Positions 58,591-64,000 of a stretch of 64,000 nt of DNA are shown piece by piece. Origin of the DNA: Apostichopus japonicus. Taxonomy: Eukaryota; Echinodermata; Holothuroidea; Aspidochirotida; Stichopodidae. The stretch's first letter is position 1. Each line of letters starts with the position of its first letter. The notes beneath the pieces were generated by a model. That model did no database searches. It was given only the letters and a program-made list of their open reading frames with translations, and was not told the DNA's origin. The stretch lies in the NCBI RefSeq assembly GCF_037975245.1, contig NC_092575.1, positions 21,587,841-21,651,840 of the forward strand, in the 5' to 3' direction. The translations under genes and the position numbers were made by a program.

Positions 58591-61302
58591 GTTAATCGCT
58601 ACGTCGCTCTTTTTGACAAACACAGATTATTATTTATACTTCCGGATTTCATCATTCCGCCTTGTCGTCTTTCGTGAGCGTCATCGAATATTTCGACATC
58701 AAAAAGAATCCATTGCTTGTAGGTACTTCCGTGACGAAGTCCAAAACACACAGGAAATCCTTGGTGGTGACTTGGCTACCTTGTCTCCACTTTAAGCGCA
58801 GAAAAGGTAACTTGATAACAGGAACAGTCCGTCAATCTTTCTGATCAAACAATGTAAGATAACCTTCATGTTTTTTTTTCTTTCTTCCCATAATGTAAAG
58901 GGTGAAACAACTTCAAATAATACTCTCCCAAGGCTATGACTTGCCCTCATTTCCTGACTTAAAATAACTTAACCCTATCTGCCCCAATCATAAATCATAT
59001 TCTAAAGATGGTCATAACAACAAAAGGCAGACAATCCAACAATCAAAAATAAAAACACCTGTAAAATACTTTTCCTCGTTTTATTAACATTTATAAGAAA
59101 TGAAATGAACAGACAAATGATGGCAAACTTGGAATGATCAAGTGTCAATACTAAAATCTAATGCAAAGCTACACAAAAAGAAAGGGTACAGTGGCTCTTC
59201 GAAGGAGAATCAACCGTTTTTTTGTTTTTTTTTCCGACATTCATCCTCCTTCAAAATTAAGACATTCAAAAATGTTACTTTCCTTTTAAAATGAATGGTT
59301 TCAAATGAAAAGTCTAGACTCATTAGAATCTGGTTATTGAAACATCTTCCTGTGTAGTATTCTCCAGCACTGTTTATTTTACCCTCAATTTTGGTAAAAA
59401 AAGGAGAAAAAAAAACAAACTGTGCAAGCTTACCCCTGTGATTAAATTGGAATACAGTGGCAAAATGGTATCAAGAACTTTGGCAAGCTGTCACTGTATA
59501 AGTTGACATAGTACTAAAGGGGGGGGGGCAGGTGGGGGAGGGACACTTCCTTATAACAAAGCTTCAAGTGACACTATCCATGAATAAAATAGTGTGTGAT
59601 TGATTGCCTCAAACTGTTTGAGCAACCGCTGCAACTTTTTTATGGAGTCTTGATCTACTAAACACCCCTATAACACATTGAAGCAAAGTGCAAGAAACAC
59701 TGGCTAACGAAGTGTTACATGATGCAACCCCAACAAGATGATATGATAGACAGCACTATCAATTAACTTGCAAGGACAACCCGCACTGCCATCTCATGAA
59801 GCCGGGTTACCACTTTTACCACATATTCACGGTTAATCGGCAGGATCGCCACCTTAAAGCAGTTTGAAACTATCTCATCCAACTGGCAGAGTCTTAGCAA
59901 CAATGCATTTATGGATAAACCATATGAAGACCATGTTGAAGAAACAAATCCATTCAGTCATTTCTTTCCCCGTAGAAACAGGATGAATAAAGAAATCCAA
60001 AAAATGTACCCTTATTATTATACCAGCTAACTTGCAATGTCTCGTATATCGACTCTCAAGGACTACCTCTACAATTTTTGGTGAGGTACTAGAACGGAAA
60101 AAGTTTTTTTGTTTTTTATTGGCATATGAGCATATTGCTCTTGAATACAAACCAAAGATTTCTTGTAACATAAGACTATGATCTATACCATGGTACACAG
60201 GTATATATATATGCTGAAGCTTTTAAGGCATATGCAAAAAAAATCATAAATATATGACAAACAAAAAAACACTAAGGTGCAATGCTACTCAAAATTAAAT
60301 GTAATGTATTGTGGCATGCAAACTAAGAAAATGAACTGTTTCAAAAAGCTTAACATGGTCGCCAACACAAAACCTTTACACTGCGATCGTTCAGCCTTAT
60401 GGTTACAAAAACAGCTGTCCGTTTTAATTCGGAGAAGAGGTAAAGATCAGGGACTGATGAAAGCCCCCCTCCCCCCTCCCCCCTCCCCCCTCCTTGATGA
60501 ACTGACAGATTTTTGAAGTCTAGGAATGATACAATGACAAATTTGTTTGCTGCTTTGAAATACAGGCTCCATGAGTTGTGACAATGTTACAAAGATATGA
60601 GAAGAAAATTTCCTGTTTATGGTATTGGGTTATCTACATCCCAATAAACTTTGGAAATGGCAGAACTGAGAAACTTTTATTATTTATACGTCATACTTCT
60701 ATGTACACTAGTAACTTCAGTTTTTGACATGAGCAGAACACCTTGGTTATGGGTAATTCTTGAAAGAAGAAAGACCTTTCCAAGTGGCTTCACTTTCTGG
60801 AAAGTTTTTATATACATACCTATGGTCCCAATGTTAACAGATTGCTTGAAACACCAACAACACATATGATGATCCATTAAGGTAAAAGAAGACTGTTATA
60901 GGACCGTGACCAAGGTGGAGGGGTGAAACAGGGGTTGGGAAGGGGGGGGGGAATGCTTAGAGAAAATATAACAAGTTTGTATTATTTAGTTCACATACAT
61001 TATTAAGCTGCAATGGTCGAGTACTGTCAATGCTTGAATTTACAAAGGTAATCATTCATAGGCTAAGCAGCTAAGGACAACAATGGAAAAATTTACAAAG
61101 TGACCACATTTCTGTTCAGTAAATGTCAAAGAGGTTAACATTTATCACCTATGCACACACACACACACACAAGTACATACCAACGGCACCGCACAGAAGA
61201 CAAACCAATGGGGAAGGGCAAAAGAAAGGAAGGTAGAGAAACGGTTTAAGGAAGAGATCCATCTACAGTGTCACCCAATAACGTAAGTAAAGCAATAGCA
61301 GA
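58591..61302. other. Stretch with no supported gene
   Basis: Contains G runs at 59519-59528 and 60942-60951, (CCCCCCT)n at 60464-60492, and a CA tract at 61155-61171. It may contain the 3' untranslated region of a gene, but no exon is supportable. Confidence 0.35.
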
Positions 61303-61420
61303 GTGGATTCATCCCATCATTGTACCAAACAAGGTTCAGTGGGTTCATCCCATCCATGTACAAAACAAGGTTCAGTGGGTTCATACCATCATGGTACCAA
61401 ACAAGGTTCAGTGGGTTGAT
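61303..61420 (+). repeat. 36-bp tandem repeat, three units
   Basis: GTGGATTCATCCCATCATTG followed by TACCAAACAAGGTTCA repeats at 61303, 61339 and 61375, with a partial fourth unit at 61411. Because the unit is 12 codons long, one plus-strand frame reads as a peptide repeat (W-V-H-P-I-x-V-x-N-K-V-Q). Nothing else supports translation. Confidence 0.85.
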
Positions 61421-62830
61421 GCTATCTGGAAGACAGAGAAAGATATAGCCTGTGCTTTCTCTTAAAACAAAAGTTTAAAGAAGGCACTTCACACTGAACC
61501 CTCCTCTCTCCTTCACACTTCTTAATGATATACCAACAGTAGAGGGAAACCTCAAATCATTAATCAGATAGTCAAGTACATATAAACTATTGCCTAATTG
61601 CTTCATACAAGTTGATATTTCTGCAAGTAAAAGGTCTTAGAATCAATGAGGCGCTACATCTGCAACCATACACCACCCTTATGGCGGGACCAGAAGATTA
61701 AGTCTTCAGAGTTAAAAGGAGATGCAGACATCTCTAAAACAGGAAGAATCAACCCACCGATTTGTGACAGAAAGTACACCAAAACAGCTTGCACAAGACT
61801 GATGTTACCACCCTACAGTGACTGAAGAAATGGGACCATCAAACCAAAATAACCCCCCCCCCCCAAGATTAAGGCAACAATAGGTTGAAAGAAACAAACA
61901 TGTGCACACCAAAAATACCACCACCATACAGCAGCAACACATCAAAATTATCGTAGTGTGAAAGAAAGACCACTCATGTTTCCACTCATGTTTTCTACCA
62001 TCCTATCATAAAATGTTCCTATTCACAACAGAATATAACAATAGCACCCAAGATCATTTTTGGTTACTGTTCAGTTCTTAATCATCATCCAATTTCACAT
62101 CCCTGTATTGTACACTTAACTGGAATAATCTGAACCACACACAGGTGTAGCATCAACATATTTGATACTACTAGTTAAACAAGATCCCGCAACAAATGTA
62201 ACTTATCTTTCTTGCTCGAATTATTCAGGTTTAACTTTGACTAACGAGATAGAAGAGTCTGCAAAACATTAATTACATGCTGAGATACATCTGACTAAAT
62301 CAAACCAGAAAGGTTACTTGAAAACATGTTCATGTCAATGGTAGCTTAGGATAACACTCAACAGGTTTGGTTAAAACTGGTGACTCACCAGAAATTCAAC
62401 AGGCTTAGTGATTCCTTACCACATTTTATATATGCAGATATTTTTTGGTAACTTTCAACACAGGGATCTTGTGCTTACTTAAAGTGGCTCCACATTTCAA
62501 GTATGGAATTCAGCAAGTAGACGTGATAATCTTGCTGAAAAATCTTAAGTTGATGGTTTATTTTACAGAAATTACAGAAAGTAATAAAATAAAAGGTTGA
62601 CTTTGTATGGCAAATGGACAAAAACATCTAGGTTTGAACAACACAACAATGGAGGCATTGCAGTAGTATCATTATTACACAAAAGGAAAAGTGACGTCAC
62701 ACAATACATTGCAACCTTCCATGTTTACTCCATCAGTAGAGAGCAAGTTGTTTATGCCATTCATTTCACATACAATAGGTATCCCTCCAAATAAATGTCT
62801 TAATATGATGAAATATTAGCCTAAGAGACC
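61421..62830. other. Stretch with no supported gene
   Basis: Contains a C run at 61853-61864. No exon or RNA gene recognised. Confidence 0.4.
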
Positions 62831-63128
62831 AGGGATGTGCTCATGCCATGTGGGGGGGGGGGGCGGGGTGAAGCTGCGCCCAGCAGTTCTGAATGCATTT
62901 TTAACATTTCTGCCTGGCTCTTTTATTGATGATTAATTTAACAAGAATTTGGCACAGAAGTGAGCTCTGGAATAGGAAAAATATAGCACCATGTGTCATC
63001 TAAGCAAAATTGCAAAGATTTTCCAAAGCGGACGGAGACACCCCACCCCTTAGAACCCTCCCCCAGGACGTGGATAACACCTACCGCACAAACCCGCCCG
63101 GCACCCGAATAATCCTGAGCACATCCCC
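62831..63128 (+). mobile_element. MITE-like element, copy B
   Basis: Ends AGGGATGTGCTCA and TGAGCACATCCCC are inverted. The interior aligns on the opposite strand with 29340-29538 (CCAGCAGTTCTGAATGC, ACATTTCTGCCTGG, ACCGCACAAACCCGCCCGGC) but keeps about 100 bases that copy A lacks, including CCCCAGGACGTGGATAACAC. No coding capacity. Confidence 0.75.
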
Positions 63129-64000
63129 ACACTGGAAATTTAAAAAAAACATTTGGTATAACAAATTTTGTACTGAATAAATTTAAAAACAAAAAATTCT
63201 TAAAGATTACAAAATCAAGGTAATAGGTGCCCAAGGCAGACCGTGGGCGACGCAAACAATGTTCGCTGTACTAATAGACTATTTAACACTATCTAGAACA
63301 CAATTATCTGCAGACATGGGTAACTCTCTATACTAACAGAGGAACAAGCAGGATTATTATCTATCATCAATATGTCTTGCCATGCCCCTCCCAGCTTCTC
63401 TCCTTACTCACAACAAAGATCATAATTCCCCAAAAAGCTTTGCAAAGTGTGTTTCTTGACTGTTTTTCCTATTTTGACTCTGTTTAAGAGCTGGCTCTTA
63501 AACAACCAGAGTTAACAATTATTAGGAATGGTCACACTTTCCTTACAGTTTACTAGCTTTCACAGATAAAGACATGAATAAAGTTAATATGTCAACATAA
63601 CTCTGTCAATGGGCCTTAAGCTTTAAAGGAATTCTATGATGCTCTTCCAAGGATCAAGAGTATCTGTCACATACTTTTAATGTAAAGAGGGGAATATCTA
63701 GAACTTTCCTCAACGAACTGTGGGTAATTTATAAAAATATCACAAAAACATGAAACAGCATATTGGATTACGCCATCTTGATGTGTCATGACACAGTTTC
63801 TTCAAAAGAATCATCAAAGTACCTCAAAATACCAGCATTTATGAGAAAACACAACTTGAAATTGATGAAATGAAAGAACCTTACTGAATACTTTCAACAC
63901 TGAAGAACCTCTCGCAATAACTCACCAAAGATATTCAGTGAAACTAAATTCAAACAACAACAATATTATCAACTGACCTTTTTAGTCCCCCATTTTTTTG
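63129..64000. other. Stretch with no supported gene
   Basis: AT-rich to the window end; no feature recognised. Confidence 0.4.

Noticed and set aside
61268-61465. Repeat peptide with WVHPI-x-V-x-NKVQ units
   Set aside because: It is a 36-bp DNA repeat; no start context, splice or flanking coding evidence.

Overview
The window looks like AT-rich, intron- and repeat-dominated DNA from a marine invertebrate animal. A deuterostome such as an echinoderm is my best guess. The reasons are a single-exon class A neuropeptide-type receptor, a complete DIRS-type tyrosine-recombinase retrotransposon, a foldback transposon with tandem repeats in its arms (the architecture of the sea urchin TU elements), tRNA-derived SINEs, several small terminal-inverted-repeat elements, and more than twenty long C or G homopolymer runs. 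The species cannot be fixed by reading alone.

Layout. 1-5.6 kb: mostly featureless, with a 74-bp duplication (626-769) and a 22-bp minisatellite with higher-order structure (2897-3490). 5.6-6.75 kb: a foldback element bounded by a 10-bp direct repeat. 6.85-7.1 kb: a (TA)n tract. 7.7 kb: a decayed hammerhead-ribozyme-like motif of the Penelope type, minus strand. 8.95-15.5 kb: a DIRS retrotransposon, coding on the minus strand in the order gag, RT/RNase H/methyltransferase, tyrosine recombinase, with inverted terminal repeats and the diagnostic internal complementary region. It appears young, but has a one-base frame break in a T7 run near the start of the RT region. 15.5-47 kb: long non-coding stretches with a SINE (19.5 kb), tandem repeats with a nested small transposon (28.8-29.7 kb), a fragment of a DIRS terminus (33.3 kb), a second SINE type between TA tracts (41.0 kb), a diverged tandem duplication (43.1-43.6 kb), and a region of repeated nuclear-receptor half-site motifs (46.4-47.0 kb).

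47.3-48.85 kb: the one clear host gene, a seven-transmembrane receptor of 380 residues on the plus strand. It is preceded by a good splice acceptor and followed by a possible ATTAAA polyadenylation signal. It carries unusual residues at conserved activation positions. 55.0-55.74 kb: two short minus-strand exons joined by a GT-AG intron in the same phase. Together they would encode the N-terminus of a type II membrane or signal-anchored protein. 56.5-63.1 kb: a second copy of the 19.5-kb SINE, a degenerate minisatellite, palindromic MITE-like elements, a 36-bp tandem repeat and a second copy of the 29.4-kb element.

The genes do not form one pathway. The receptor and the two-exon candidate are independent host loci. 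The rest is a record of transposable element insertion, in which the three DIRS proteins form the only functional set.
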